Shown: one piece after another, positions 44,015-53,326 of the stretch
Position numbering within the stretch: the first letter of the stretch is position 1
Layout of the letters: each line of letters starts with the position of its first letter
Assembly (NCBI RefSeq): GCF_039724765.1
Contig: NZ_CP155729.1
Span: 1,741,001-1,805,000, forward strand
Reading direction: 5' to 3'
DNA: 64,000 bases
Source: Sagittula stellata E-37
Lineage (GTDB): Bacteria; Pseudomonadota; Alphaproteobacteria; Rhodobacterales; Rhodobacteraceae
The notes under the pieces: generated by a model
The model's input: the letters and a program-made list of their open reading frames with translations, nothing else
Database searches by the model: none
Told to the model about the DNA's origin: nothing
Made by a program: the position numbers and the translations under genes

Positions 44015-46915
44015 ATGCCTACGCCGCAAGACACGATCGCCTTCGGGGCGACACAATGGTTCTACGAAGTCAACGGGACCGCGCGCCCGAACGACATCCG
44101 CTACTTCGATCTCGGCAACGGGCGCGTGCTGTCCAGTTGGTGGGTGACGCGTAACCCGCTCGCCGACCAGATCCCCAGCCTGGATGACGGGTTCACCGGC
44201 GTTTACAATTCGGCGTACTACATGATCCGCGACATCGACGGCACAGAAATCGTGCCGCCGACGCTCATGGACCCAGCCTATACGACCGCCGTCGGGCCAA
44301 ACGGCAATCCGCAGATGGTCTTTGCCGCGACGCCCACCCCAACAGGCGAGATCGTGCTGCACTATGGCATCGTCGACACGATCTATCCGCCCGTGATGGA
44401 TCACTACACCGTCACCGTTTCGGCCAATGGCACGCCGGGAGCCCCAGTCGCCGTGCCGTCCAACAGCCAGTATATCCTCGCATACGACAGTGTCCTGCTG
44501 TCCAACGGCAATGCGGCCGTCGTGTCTGAGGCAGGTGTGACCGTGATCGACTCCACCGGCGCAATCGTCGGGACCAGCGGCAGCTATGGCGGCACCGACG
44601 ATTGGAAAATCCTCGAAACGTCCGACGGACGGCTCATGGTGATCACGGCCTACGGCGCGCGGGCCAGCGCGGACACCAACATCAAGGGTCAGTTCTTCGA
44701 TCTGACCGGGGCACCGCTGGCGCAGGAGTTCGACATCGCGGGCCCGCCGGCGACCCCGAGCTACGCCTACTACGTCGATGCCGGGGCAGGGGTCACGGAG
44801 TTGACGGACGGCCGCTTTGTCGTGGCATGGGGCGAAGAAGGGTCTTCGCTGGAGGGCAACACGGCCAACGCGCAAAGCGGCATCCACGTGGTGATCCTGA
44901 ACTCTGACGGGACAATCGCCAAGGGTCCGTTCCTGGGCAATCCGGACGCGCAGTCCATGGCGCAGTTCGAGCCGACGGTGTTCGCGCTGGCAGACGGCGG
45001 CTTTGCCATCGGGTACGAGAGCGACGACGTCGTGGGGACCATCACCACGCAATACCGCATCCAGCTTTTCGACGCCGCGGGCGATCCGGTCGGCCCGTCC
45101 TATCATCCCGACGCCTACACGCTGTCGGGTCCCGAAGCGCGTGGCCAGCAGGAAATGGTCATCCTGCCCGATGGGCGCGGCCTCGTGATCGACGAGTTGG
45201 GTGGCTCCACCGTGATCGAGATCGGCAATGGCATCGTGGCGGGCAACACGCCTCCGGTGACACCGGGCTTTACCGGCACGACGGACGAGAACACGCCTTT
45301 CACCGGGCAGCTGATCGCGACGGATGCGGACGGCGACCCCCTGACCTTCGTGGCGAACCTGATCCCGGCGCTGAACGACGCGGGGCAGATCGTGGGCAAC
45401 GCGGTGGTGAATTCCGATGGCAGCTTTACCTTCACGCCGGGCTATCCTGGGATCAGCCCGGTGGGCACCGCGCGGTTCACCTATACAGTGTCCGACGGTG
45501 TGAACACGGGCGTATCGGGCACGGCGGTCTTCACCGTGACGGCAGGCTCGGGCGGGAACCCGACCAACACCGCGCCGGTGCCGGGGGCTGTCGTCTTGAA
45601 CGGCACCGAGGATACCGCCATCGCCGGGCAGGCCACAGCGACCGATGCCGACAACGACGCGCTGACCTATGCGCTTGGGGCGACGGCGGCGGCGCACGGG
45701 ACGGCCACGATCACCAGCGGCGGTGCGATCAGCTACCAGCCGGACGCCGATTTCTTCGGGTCGGACAGTTTCGATATCACGGTGAGCGACGGCACCAATG
45801 CGCCGGTGACCACCTCTGTCACGGTCAATGTCGCGGGCGCGCAGGACGTGCCGGTGGCGCAGGACGGCAGTGGCACCGTCGTTTCCGGAAACGCCCTGAC
45901 CACCGCGCTTTCGGCCTTCGATGCGGACGGGGACACGCTTGTCTTTGCACTGGACAGCGGCCCGGCCAACGGCAGCGTCACGGTGTCGGCCAACGGGTCT
46001 GCGGTCTACACGCCCGACGCTGGATTCTCGGGCAGCGACAGCTTTGTCTTCCGCGTCTCAGACGGCACGGACACCGACACAGGGACAGTTTTCGTGCAGG
46101 TGGACGCCGCTCCGCCCCCCGCGCCTATGACGCTCGCCGCCCTGAACGGGACGACGATCACCGGCCTGCAGCCGGGCGGGCGGATCACGGTGACCGATGC
46201 GACCGGGCTCGATCCATCCGACCTTGTGGTGGACGCATCGACAGGGAGCGTGACATTCGGTGGCGTCCAGTTCCAGGTGACGGCGGATCTTGCCGCCAAC
46301 AGCTTTGTCCTGGCCGAAGCGGCGGGCGGCGGGTTTGACTTGATTCTGCTCGATGAACTGGAGGGCAACGGAAGCGACCTTGGCGAAGGCACCGCGGTGT
46401 CGGGTGGCATGGTCAACGGACTCGGTCCGGACGGGTTCTTCACCGGCAACGGCACGCGCGACTACACGGTCACACTCGATGCATCGACCTCAGCCTACGA
46501 CAACGCGATCGGGGCCTACGTGCGCCGCGCAGACGGCAGCATTTCCGACGTCCAGGTCCTTTTCGCCGACGCCAAGGCCGCAGGGGCCGGGGCAACCGCG
46601 ACGATGTCCAACATCGTGGACGACGGTGTGCTGGAATTCTTCTTCATCCAGAATGCCGCATCGGCGGCGGCAGGGCTGTCCGGTCCACTTTCCATCGACG
46701 CATCGGGCAACCTGTTGGAGGGCGGAGTCGACACGGGTCTCACCACCTATTTCTCGGAAGTGGGTCTGAACGCCGACGGTACGGAGCATTTCCTCTCCGG
46801 TGCTGTCGATGGCGGGGGCGGCCTGCGTGTCGGCATCGAAGACCTGACTGGCGGAGGTGACATGGACTACCAGGACATGGTCTTTGTGGTTGCGTGGACC
46901 GACGACGGCATTTGA
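44015..46915 (+). CDS. Large Ig-like/cadherin-like repeat surface protein with DUF4114-like end
   Basis: A 966-residue acidic protein. Residues 1-410 form an unusual beta-rich N-terminal part. Residues about 415-700 contain three tandem Ig/cadherin-like repeats with the VxATDADGDxLTF Ca-binding pattern (TATDADNDALTY, SAFDADGDTLVF). The C-terminus (about 820-966) resembles DUF4114 (EDLTGGGDMDYQDMVFVV). There is no N-terminal signal peptide, so type I secretion with a C-terminal signal is likely, as with other RTX-like proteins. No T1SS genes are in the window. A role in adhesion or biofilm is inferred. Confidence 0.75.
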   Translation: MPTPQDTIAFGATQWFYEVNGTARPNDIRYFDLGNGRVLSSWWVTRNPLADQIPSLDDGFTGVYNSAYYMIRDIDGTEIVPPTLMDPAYTTAVGPNGNPQMVFAATPTPTGEIVLHYGIVDTIYPPVMDHYTVTVSANGTPGAPVAVPSNSQYILAYDSVLLSNGNAAVVSEAGVTVIDSTGAIVGTSGSYGGTDDWKILETSDGRLMVITAYGARASADTNIKGQFFDLTGAPLAQEFDIAGPPATPSYAYYVDAGAGVTELTDGRFVVAWGEEGSSLEGNTANAQSGIHVVILNSDGTIAKGPFLGNPDAQSMAQFEPTVFALADGGFAIGYESDDVVGTITTQYRIQLFDAAGDPVGPSYHPDAYTLSGPEARGQQEMVILPDGRGLVIDELGGSTVIEIGNGIVAGNTPPVTPGFTGTTDENTPFTGQLIATDADGDPLTFVANLIPALNDAGQIVGNAVVNSDGSFTFTPGYPGISPVGTARFTYTVSDGVNTGVSGTAVFTVTAGSGGNPTNTAPVPGAVVLNGTEDTAIAGQATATDADNDALTYALGATAAAHGTATITSGGAISYQPDADFFGSDSFDITVSDGTNAPVTTSVTVNVAGAQDVPVAQDGSGTVVSGNALTTALSAFDADGDTLVFALDSGPANGSVTVSANGSAVYTPDAGFSGSDSFVFRVSDGTDTDTGTVFVQVDAAPPPAPMTLAALNGTTITGLQPGGRITVTDATGLDPSDLVVDASTGSVTFGGVQFQVTADLAANSFVLAEAAGGGFDLILLDELEGNGSDLGEGTAVSGGMVNGLGPDGFFTGNGTRDYTVTLDASTSAYDNAIGAYVRRADGSISDVQVLFADAKAAGAGATATMSNIVDDGVLEFFFIQNAASAAAGLSGPLSIDASGNLLEGGVDTGLTTYFSEVGLNADGTEHFLSGAVDGGGGLRVGIEDLTGGGDMDYQDMVFVVAWTDDGI

Positions 46916-47384
46916 TTTTCCGCGCGCCCCCGGATGCGTGTCCATCCGCGGGGCCCGCCTCAGCGGCGCCTGTGCGTGGCGCGTTTGTTGGTTGAAGTTA
47001 TTTGGGTTGCTTCGGCGTGTCACGTTTCGTGACGCATCGGTTGAGTTGTTTCGTTCTTGCCGAGTATGCGTTTGCGGGACACGCCATGCGAATTTTGCGC
47101 ATGGTTGGCACGGCTGCCGGGGGTGAGTGACCGCGCAGTCCGTCAAGACGTCGAAGAGGGCGGCAGGGGCTTGGCCCCGCCGCCCCATTATTCGCCCAGC
47201 GTCCTTTGCATGTCGCTCGGCATACGTGCCGCGATTGTCTCGCGCTGTGCCATTCGAAACGGCGCAGCCCATTTTTCCGGAGACAACCGTGACCGCGCTT
47301 CCCGACAGGCACACGCGACCTGACCGGAGGCGCAGATTCGATGCGTGGCCGGGCCATGCATGGGGCGCGACGCCCCCGTATCCC
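46916..47384. other. Convergent intergenic region
   Basis: 469 bp between the surface protein and the five-gene envelope operon. It holds a compact inverted repeat (GTCACG 47019-47024 with CGTGAC 47028-47033, 3-nt loop). No convincing gene or T-rich terminator is visible. Confidence 0.4.
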
Positions 47385-48002
47385 TCAGTCCGTTTCGCGG
47401 TGACCGATGCGCACGTCGTCCCGATGCGCAGAGGTATCGAGCCGCCGGGACGCGCGTGTGCCCGGCACGTACATCTCCGCCATACGAAAGTAGGCGCGCA
47501 ACTCCTCTTTGACGATACCGAGCGTCTTGCGGGCTTCGCGCACCGGCATCGACTGCCACGGCTCCTGCTCGAAGGGGATCAGGTGAAGGTTGCGGCCCGG
47601 CAGGTTGTCGATGGAAAATCCGACGCCCAGCCGGAAGGAGGCGATGTGCGCCTCTTCGAACCGCCAGTGTTTCGGGTATTCCGTGGTCGACACGCGAATG
47701 AACGTGTCGATGGCCTCGTCGGTTATGTCCGAAGCTGCCCCCATGGTGGCGCCGATGACGAAGGCTTCGTCCTGGACGTGTAGCCCACGCCCCAGAAGGA
47801 CGTGGATGCAGTCGTGGCGCGGCAAGGATATCGCGCCGGGCAGGGCCTCCGGGCTTTCCGGGTTCTCGTAGCGGCGGATGATCTCGGGGACGTCTTGGGG
47901 TTCGGCCGCAGGCAGGGTGGCGAGCACGCCGGCGATGGTCATCTCGTCGGTATCGAGCCCGGGGTTCCATTCGTCCCAGTTCAGGTCGATGCGTCGGCCC
48001 AT
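47385..48002 (-). CDS. Coq4-motif protein of unknown function
   Basis: A 205-residue soluble protein that I cannot assign to a named family with certainty. It has HDCIH followed by 11 residues and Glu (HDxxHx11E, near residue 63), the metal-binding motif of Coq4 proteins. The surrounding sequence (LGRGLHVQDEAFVIGATMG) also recalls that fold. It is the last gene of the envelope operon, 3 bp after the VWA gene. A role in quinone biosynthesis is not suggested by the context; a metal- or lipid-binding role is possible. Confidence 0.5.
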   Translation of the reverse strand: MGRRIDLNWDEWNPGLDTDEMTIAGVLATLPAAEPQDVPEIIRRYENPESPEALPGAISLPRHDCIHVLLGRGLHVQDEAFVIGATMGAASDITDEAIDTFIRVSTTEYPKHWRFEEAHIASFRLGVGFSIDNLPGRNLHLIPFEQEPWQSMPVREARKTLGIVKEELRAYFRMAEMYVPGTRASRRLDTSAHRDDVRIGHRETD

Positions 48003-48005
48003 GGG

Positions 48006-48752
48006 TCAGCCCTCCCCATCTGTGAACTCGGTGATGGCGGCGAAGTTGTCATTCTCGGCCACCGCCGCCTGAAGCGCGCCTTCCAACGCCGCCACGTTGG
48101 CGACATCGACGAAACTGCCAAGGTCCGCGCGGCGCAACACATGGTTGCCGCGTATGCCGATACCAATGGTTGTCAGCTGTATCGGTGTCTTTGCGGCAAG
48201 GTCCTCGATGGCCCGCTGCAACGCCTCGCCATCGTCGGCGGCGCCGTCGGTGGTCACGATCATTCGGAAGGTGCCGAAACCCCGGACGGAGCTTGCCTCT
48301 GCCTCAAGCATCGCCTGCGTGTCGAGGATCGCGCGTGTGAGAGGCGTGGACCCGGTGTCGCGGATCGGAGCAAGAGCTGCCGGCAATGTCCGTCGTGCGT
48401 CGGCGACAGATGCGAAGGGGAGCACGACACCGGCGTTGAGCGCGACAACCGCGACCCGGTCGGTGTCCTGCATGGCGCTCAGGGCATCGACGACCGCCTG
48501 CTTCGCGGCCTCCATGTCCGATCCCATGGACCCGCTGTCATCCAGAACGATGGCGGTTATGCGGCGGTTCGGGTCCGGGAGGGCGTCGACCAGATCCGCC
48601 TCCAGCGACGGCCAGGCGGCGATGGCCGCCCAGTCGGGCGGGACGGGATCATGTGTGATGGTGACCCAGTCCAAGTTCGACTGGCTGCGAAAAATCACGA
48701 CGGCCGCAATGGCGACGATCCCGGCCGGAATGGCAATCTTGGCGATTTTCAT
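48006..48752 (-). CDS. Membrane-anchored VWA-domain protein
   Basis: A 248-residue protein with one N-terminal TM anchor (IAKIAIPAGIVAIAAVVIF) and a von Willebrand A domain. The MIDAS motif is complete: DDSGSMGSD (DxSxS), a Thr in GSTPLTRAI, and an Asp in TTDGAADDG. The domain faces the periplasm. VWA proteins bind partners in a metal-dependent way. GGAGGAGA precedes ATG 48752. It is fourth in the operon. Confidence 0.8.
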   Translation of the reverse strand: MKIAKIAIPAGIVAIAAVVIFRSQSNLDWVTITHDPVPPDWAAIAAWPSLEADLVDALPDPNRRITAIVLDDSGSMGSDMEAAKQAVVDALSAMQDTDRVAVVALNAGVVLPFASVADARRTLPAALAPIRDTGSTPLTRAILDTQAMLEAEASSVRGFGTFRMIVTTDGAADDGEALQRAIEDLAAKTPIQLTTIGIGIRGNHVLRRADLGSFVDVANVAALEGALQAAVAENDNFAAITEFTDGEG

Positions 48753-48764
48753 GTCGTCTCCTCC

Positions 48765-50435
48765 TCATTGCAGCGGTGAAAAGGTGGTGGCTTCGGCCTG
48801 CACGGTCAGCACGCGGAACACCACGCGCATGTTCTCCCGCCACTCGGCCTCCGTCTTCGGTGGATTGTGGAGCGGACTGGAAATGCCGACGCCGTCCACC
48901 GTGAACTGGTCGCGGTTCATCTTTACGCCCAGGTCGGCCGCGTATTGTGTCAGCGCATCCACCACCGCAATCGCCCGGTCGAGCGAGAGGTTCTGAGTGG
49001 AGGTCCGGATCGCGCGCAGCTCCGCATTGTCCGCGCCGTCCTGTTCACGCCGAAGGAAGTGCAGCGGGTCGGAGTGGCCCTCGACCGTGATGATCGCCCC
49101 GGAATAGGTGGACGCGAGGCGCAGGATCTCTTCGAAGTCGGAGGCATAGAGCTCGATCGGGAAGGTCGTGCTGTCGGGTTCGAAATACACCTCGAAGTCG
49201 ATCTTCGTGTTGGCGTCGAGTTGTCCGGTGCGGCGCAACTTCTGCACCGCTGCTGCGGCGGCCTCCGGGTTGAAGGCGGCGACCTGGCGTTCGTCGAGGT
49301 TGGTCAACCCGTCGGTCAGGGCGGTGTAGTCCCATTCCGCCGTCGCAAGATTGGCGGGTGAATCCAGCCGGTCGGCACCGCGGAGCGCGACATTGACCTC
49401 TCCCAGAAGGACGTCGAAACGACGCGGCTCTGCCGGATCGCCGAAGTGCTTGGCGTTGCCGGACCAGCCGTCCGTGATCGCGTCCTGCCAGAGGAAGACG
49501 CCTTCTTCGCGGGGCAGACCGCCAAGGAACTCATTGGCCATGAGGTCGGCCATCTCCGCCTGCTGCGGGCTGCCGTCCTGTGCCATGAAGGCACGCATCT
49601 CTTCTTCCGCGCGGAAGAAGATGTTGACCATCTGTGCGATGTCGTCGCGATGAGCGTCGAAGTAGTCGGCGCGGACGGCGATGTAGTCGCCGATGACGGA
49701 AGCCGCCTCTTGCGTCGAGATCAGGATTGTGGCGCCCTTGATGGAACCTTCGGCGCCGGTGCCGACCGTTCCGCCAGACGTCAGGAAGCGCGCGTCCGGC
49801 AGGATGACGGCGGCGGCGTCGGCCCGTCCGTCGGCCATGGCGGCAGAGGGCGTGTCGCCGTCACCGGTCAGGTCCGCGACCCAGACGATTTCCACGTCAT
49901 CGAAGGACAGGCCGCCATCCGCAAGGATACGTCCGACGAAATCGACGTGCGGTCCATTGGCCTGGATGGCGATGCGCTTGCCCTTGAGGTCGGCAATACG
50001 GTCGATCCCGTCCGCCGCCACGATGCCGTCCCCGGCCGAGAACGAGTGCTTGAAGAAGACGATCTGTTCGGTCCGCGCGTCGAACTCGGTCACCGGTGTG
50101 GCGGAGGCCAGCATCCCGAGCGTGCCGCGCAGGTAGGGCGTCTCGCAGGCGAGGTAAGCCCTGAGCTGCGCCTCGAAACTGTCCTCGACGGTCAGCGACA
50201 GCGGCAGACCGGCGTCACCCAGCATCCCACCGTCGTTTTCGAGCGACGCGCCGTTGGCATAGGCGACCACGCCATCGGCGCCCCACGCGATCAGTGGCAT
50301 TTCTTCGATCCATCCCGATGGGCAGTCGCGTACCCCGTCGGTCACCGTCTCGGCCAGCCGGTCTCCGGGCGCGGCAAGCGCGGCCTGTCCGCAAAGCACG
50401 AGGGCGGTGAGGAGGGCAGAGGAAAATGTGTTCAT
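48765..50435 (-). CDS. Solute-binding protein fused to an OmpA-like peptidoglycan-binding domain
   Basis: A 556-residue protein with a signal peptide (MNTFSSALLTALVLCGQAALA). Residues about 28-330 resemble nitrate/taurine-type binding proteins (DLKGKRIAIQANGPHVDFVGRIL, a domain also found in ABC importer binding proteins). Residues about 420-556 form an OmpA-like domain with the peptidoglycan-binding Asp and Arg (EGHSD ... LSLDRA). Such a protein would tether a solute receptor to the cell wall. The start codon has GGAGG upstream. The divergent operon encodes an ABC importer of the same SBP class. Confidence 0.75.
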   Translation of the reverse strand: MNTFSSALLTALVLCGQAALAAPGDRLAETVTDGVRDCPSGWIEEMPLIAWGADGVVAYANGASLENDGGMLGDAGLPLSLTVEDSFEAQLRAYLACETPYLRGTLGMLASATPVTEFDARTEQIVFFKHSFSAGDGIVAADGIDRIADLKGKRIAIQANGPHVDFVGRILADGGLSFDDVEIVWVADLTGDGDTPSAAMADGRADAAAVILPDARFLTSGGTVGTGAEGSIKGATILISTQEAASVIGDYIAVRADYFDAHRDDIAQMVNIFFRAEEEMRAFMAQDGSPQQAEMADLMANEFLGGLPREEGVFLWQDAITDGWSGNAKHFGDPAEPRRFDVLLGEVNVALRGADRLDSPANLATAEWDYTALTDGLTNLDERQVAAFNPEAAAAAVQKLRRTGQLDANTKIDFEVYFEPDSTTFPIELYASDFEEILRLASTYSGAIITVEGHSDPLHFLRREQDGADNAELRAIRTSTQNLSLDRAIAVVDALTQYAADLGVKMNRDQFTVDGVGISSPLHNPPKTEAEWRENMRVVFRVLTVQAEATTFSPLQ

Positions 50436-50452
50436 GAAAGAAAACCTCCGGT

Positions 50453-51133
50453 TCAATGTGGGGTGTTTGCTTCGTCCGCTGGCATCATGTGGCGCGCCGG
50501 GGTCAGCAGGCGTTCCGCGACATCCGAGGCGACCTCGACGTTTTCGAGAAGGCCGCGGGCCGCAAGAAGATCGGTCTGGTCGAAGGCGGCGTTCATCGCG
50601 TTGACGGCGGCGCGCAGCTTCTCGCGCGAGACGTCCTCCGTTGACGTGTGCTTGCGACGGCGGAGCGCGGCATGGGCGGCGGCGGCTTCCTCGATCAGTT
50701 CGGAGCGCAGGAGCACCGCCGAGAGGTCGCGCTGGCGGTCAGGGCTGTAGAAGATCTCGCGCGCGGCGGCGTCGAGCCGGTCGGCGAGACGATCGACCTC
50801 GCCCGCGATGTCCTCGCGCATGACGGCGGCAGAGGCGCGCATTTTGGCCGCCCGCAGGTGGGCCTTCGTGATCATGTCGAGTGCGCGCTCTGCGGCCATG
50901 TCGGACAGGCCATGCCGCGCCCGGAACGCCATGCGCAGGCGTTCGGCTTCGGACCATAGCCAACTGGCAGGCATCCACGCCGCGATGGCCAGCGTCGCTA
51001 ACGCGGCAAGCCCTGCTGCTGCGGCGGCGGAGAAACCGGGAAAGGGCAGGGGCATCCTGACGAACCAGGCGAACCCCGCTGCCACAAGTGCGCCAAGCAT
51101 GGCCGCAAGCCGGAGGGAACGCCCGGGTGTCAT
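50453..51133 (-). CDS. Two-TM membrane protein with coiled-coil tail
   Basis: A 226-residue protein. Two adjacent TM helices (about residues 8-55) precede an Ala/Arg/Glu-rich helical cytoplasmic part (MITKAHLRAAKMRASAAVMREDIAGEVDRLADRLDAAAREIFYSPDR). The layout is reminiscent of XpaC-type proteins that accompany TelA-like genes, but the likeness is weak. Its ATG overlaps the upstream gene's stop (ATGA at 51130-51133). Confidence 0.55.
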   Translation of the reverse strand: MTPGRSLRLAAMLGALVAAGFAWFVRMPLPFPGFSAAAAAGLAALATLAIAAWMPASWLWSEAERLRMAFRARHGLSDMAAERALDMITKAHLRAAKMRASAAVMREDIAGEVDRLADRLDAAAREIFYSPDRQRDLSAVLLRSELIEEAAAAHAALRRRKHTSTEDVSREKLRAAVNAMNAAFDQTDLLAARGLLENVEVASDVAERLLTPARHMMPADEANTPH

Positions 51134-51597
51134 CTACGCACCTGCACGGTCACGTCGACCCGCGCCATTCGGGACTGGTGCGCCCGGTCGCTTTCGCCGT
51201 CGTCCTGTGGCAGGGGCGCGGACCCGCCGATCCCGGTTACCGTCAGCCGGTCGTCCGGCAGACCCATGGCCCGGGCTATCTGCGCGGCCACCTGGGCGCG
51301 TTTTTCGCTCAGTTCGAGGTTGGCGTCGGCATCGCCTGTCGTGCCGGTGTGCCCCACGATGACGACATGCTTTCGGTCATCGGGCAGAGCAGAGGCCAGG
51401 ACACCGCGCAGCCGTTCCTCTTCTCCGTTTGCCAGCGACGTGCCGCGCGAGAAGCGGAAGCTCTCGGTCCTTGCGATGGTGGTCTGCCCGATGATGGCGA
51501 GCGCGACCGCGCCTCCGGCGACCACTGCGGACAACGCTGCGGCAATGAATGCACGTCGCGGCAGGGCGGGGTCTGCCTCAACAGCTTTGCTTGTCAT
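51130..51597 (-). CDS. OmpA-like periplasmic protein
   Basis: A 155-residue protein with an N-terminal TM anchor (FIAAALSAVVAGGAVALAII) and an OmpA-like domain. The core reads VIVGHTGTTGDADANLELSEKRAQVAAQI: the Arg of the peptidoglycan-binding pair is kept, but the usual Asp of GHTD is Gly. It heads the five-gene envelope operon, divergent from the guanidine operon. Confidence 0.7.
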   Translation of the reverse strand: MTSKAVEADPALPRRAFIAAALSAVVAGGAVALAIIGQTTIARTESFRFSRGTSLANGEEERLRGVLASALPDDRKHVVIVGHTGTTGDADANLELSEKRAQVAAQIARAMGLPDDRLTVTGIGGSAPLPQDDGESDRAHQSRMARVDVTVQVRR

Positions 51598-52020
51598 CTT
51601 GGGTCACCACAAAATGCGTAAATGGAATTGTGGTCAGTCTGGCACATGTCCGGGCGCAGCGGAACCGGCGAAGGGGACCGGGGCTATGGAAAGTCCTGAA
51701 TTCCTGACGGGTTCCGGTCGTGCACCGGCTTTGGCCTCCTGTCCGTTGCCCACGCAACAGGCAGTGTGGCGCGGCCCACACGCCCGAGTCGCAGTGGGCC
51801 TGTGGGGCATTTTCCGCAACCATACATGCCTGTTTCGGCGAATGGGTCGTGATCGGCACGTCGGAGTCGCGCGCCCCTCCCGTATCATCGGACGGTGATT
51901 GCTCAAGGTTTGGGCGAGCGTGGGAAAAACTCGCCGCTTTATTGTGCCGTGGGCGCAAATGCCCCTGTCCGGTCGTCGGATCTGTTGCCGCAGCGCCGGT
52001 GACTGTCGCTTGATGAGGGG
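51598..52020. other. Divergent intergenic region upstream of the guanidine riboswitch
   Basis: About 420 bp between the envelope operon and the riboswitch. It should hold divergent promoters for both operons. No gene is credible on either strand, and no riboswitch motif is visible on the minus strand. Confidence 0.4.
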
Positions 52021-52021
52021 G

Positions 52022-52137
52022 CAGGGCGTTTAGGGTTCCACCGCCATACGGCGGGTTCGGTCCGAGAAATGCCACCCGGCGGGCAAACTCCCGCAGGGCA
52101 CACGGCGGGGCAAAATCCCGGGAGACTTCACTGCGTC
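52022..52137 (+). promoter_or_regulatory. Guanidine-I (ykkC) riboswitch
   Basis: The conserved guanidine-I blocks occur in order: TAGGGTTCC (52031-52039), GGTCCGAGA (52059-52067), ACACGGCGGGG (52100-52110), CAAAA (52111-52115) and CCCGGGAGA (52117-52125). The P3 block with ACGGCGGG...CCCGGGAGA marks the guanidine-binding subtype. It lies about 90 bp before the SBP gene. No T-rich terminator follows, so control may be at translation or by Rho. Confidence 0.93.
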
Positions 52138-52222
52138 GGTTTCGTCCGCGCCTGATCTCTTTGTTCCGCCAGCGGGGTGAAACGCACGTTGAAAACGGCG
52201 GGACGCACAACGGGGAAGACTT

Positions 52223-53287
52223 ATGACCAAAGCCATTCTGACCGCTGCCGCGCTCTCTGCTGCCCTGCTGTCGAGCACGGCCTTGCCACTGGCGGCCGAG
52301 GAGAAGACGGAGTTCAAGCTCGCCTGGTCGATCTATGTCGGATGGATGCCGTGGGGCTATCTGGAAACCTCCGGCATCATGGACAAGTGGGCGGAGAAAT
52401 ACGGCATCGACGTCGAGATCGTGCAGATCAACGATTATGTGGAATCGATCAACCAGTACACGGCAGGACAGTTCGACGGGGTATCCGCGACCAACATGGA
52501 CACGCTGTCCATCCCGGCGGGCGGCGGCGTGGACACCACCGCGCTGATCGTGGGCGACTATTCCAACGGCAACGACGCGGTGATCCTGAAGGGCGAGGGC
52601 ACGCTTGCCGATCTGAAGGGCAAGCCGATCAACCTCGTGGAGCTGTCGGTGTCGCACTATCTGCTGGCGCGCGGGCTCGACACCGTGGGCCTGTCCGAGC
52701 GTGACCTCGACGGGGTCATCAACACGTCGGACGCGGACATGATCGCAGCTTATTCGACGTCTGACGTGGAGGCCGTGGTGACATGGAACCCGCTGGTGTC
52801 GGAAATCCTTGCCACGGGCGACAAGGCGAATTCGGTCTTCGACAGCTCCATGATCCCGGGCGAGATCCTCGACCTGATGGTGGTCAATACCGAGACGCTG
52901 GCCGACAATCCGGCCTTCGGCAAAGCGGTGGCGGGCGCATGGTACGAAGTCATGAGCCTGATGGCGGCGGGTGACGAAGAGGTGTTGACCGAACTGGCCG
53001 AAGCGTCGGGCACCGACCTTGAGGGCTACAAGGCGCAACTGGCCGCGACCGAGATGTTCTACGATCCGGCCGAAGCCGTGGCGCAGGCGTCGTCACCCGA
53101 GTTGCCCGGCACGATGACGGAAGTTGCGGAATTCCTGTTCGATAAGGGCATTCTGGGCGAAGGCGCGCCCTCTGCCGATTTCGTCGGTGTGGCCTATCCG
53201 GACGGGTCGGTGACCGGGGACGAGAACAACGTGAAGTTCCGTTTCGACACGACCTACATGCAGATGGCCGCGGACGGCGAACTGTAA
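52223..53287 (+). CDS. Guanidine-associated ABC substrate-binding protein (nitrate/taurine class)
   Basis: A 354-residue periplasmic binding protein with a signal peptide (MTKAILTAAALSAALLSSTALPLAA). The mature sequence (FKLAWSIYVGWMPWGYLETSGIMDKWAEKYGIDVEIVQINDY) belongs to the family found with urea carboxylase and guanidine genes. GGGGAAG precedes the ATG, and the guanidine-I riboswitch lies in the leader. Guanidine or guanidinium uptake is inferred. Confidence 0.85.
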   Translation: MTKAILTAAALSAALLSSTALPLAAEEKTEFKLAWSIYVGWMPWGYLETSGIMDKWAEKYGIDVEIVQINDYVESINQYTAGQFDGVSATNMDTLSIPAGGGVDTTALIVGDYSNGNDAVILKGEGTLADLKGKPINLVELSVSHYLLARGLDTVGLSERDLDGVINTSDADMIAAYSTSDVEAVVTWNPLVSEILATGDKANSVFDSSMIPGEILDLMVVNTETLADNPAFGKAVAGAWYEVMSLMAAGDEEVLTELAEASGTDLEGYKAQLAATEMFYDPAEAVAQASSPELPGTMTEVAEFLFDKGILGEGAPSADFVGVAYPDGSVTGDENNVKFRFDTTYMQMAADGEL

Positions 53288-53326
53288 GGACATGGGCCCC
53301 GGGCATCGCGCCGGGGCCTGACAGCC

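Noticed and set aside
51578..53038. Minus-strand frame of 486 codons across the guanidine riboswitch and SBP gene
   Set aside because: It runs antisense through the riboswitch and a clear binding-protein gene; the translation is low-complexity.
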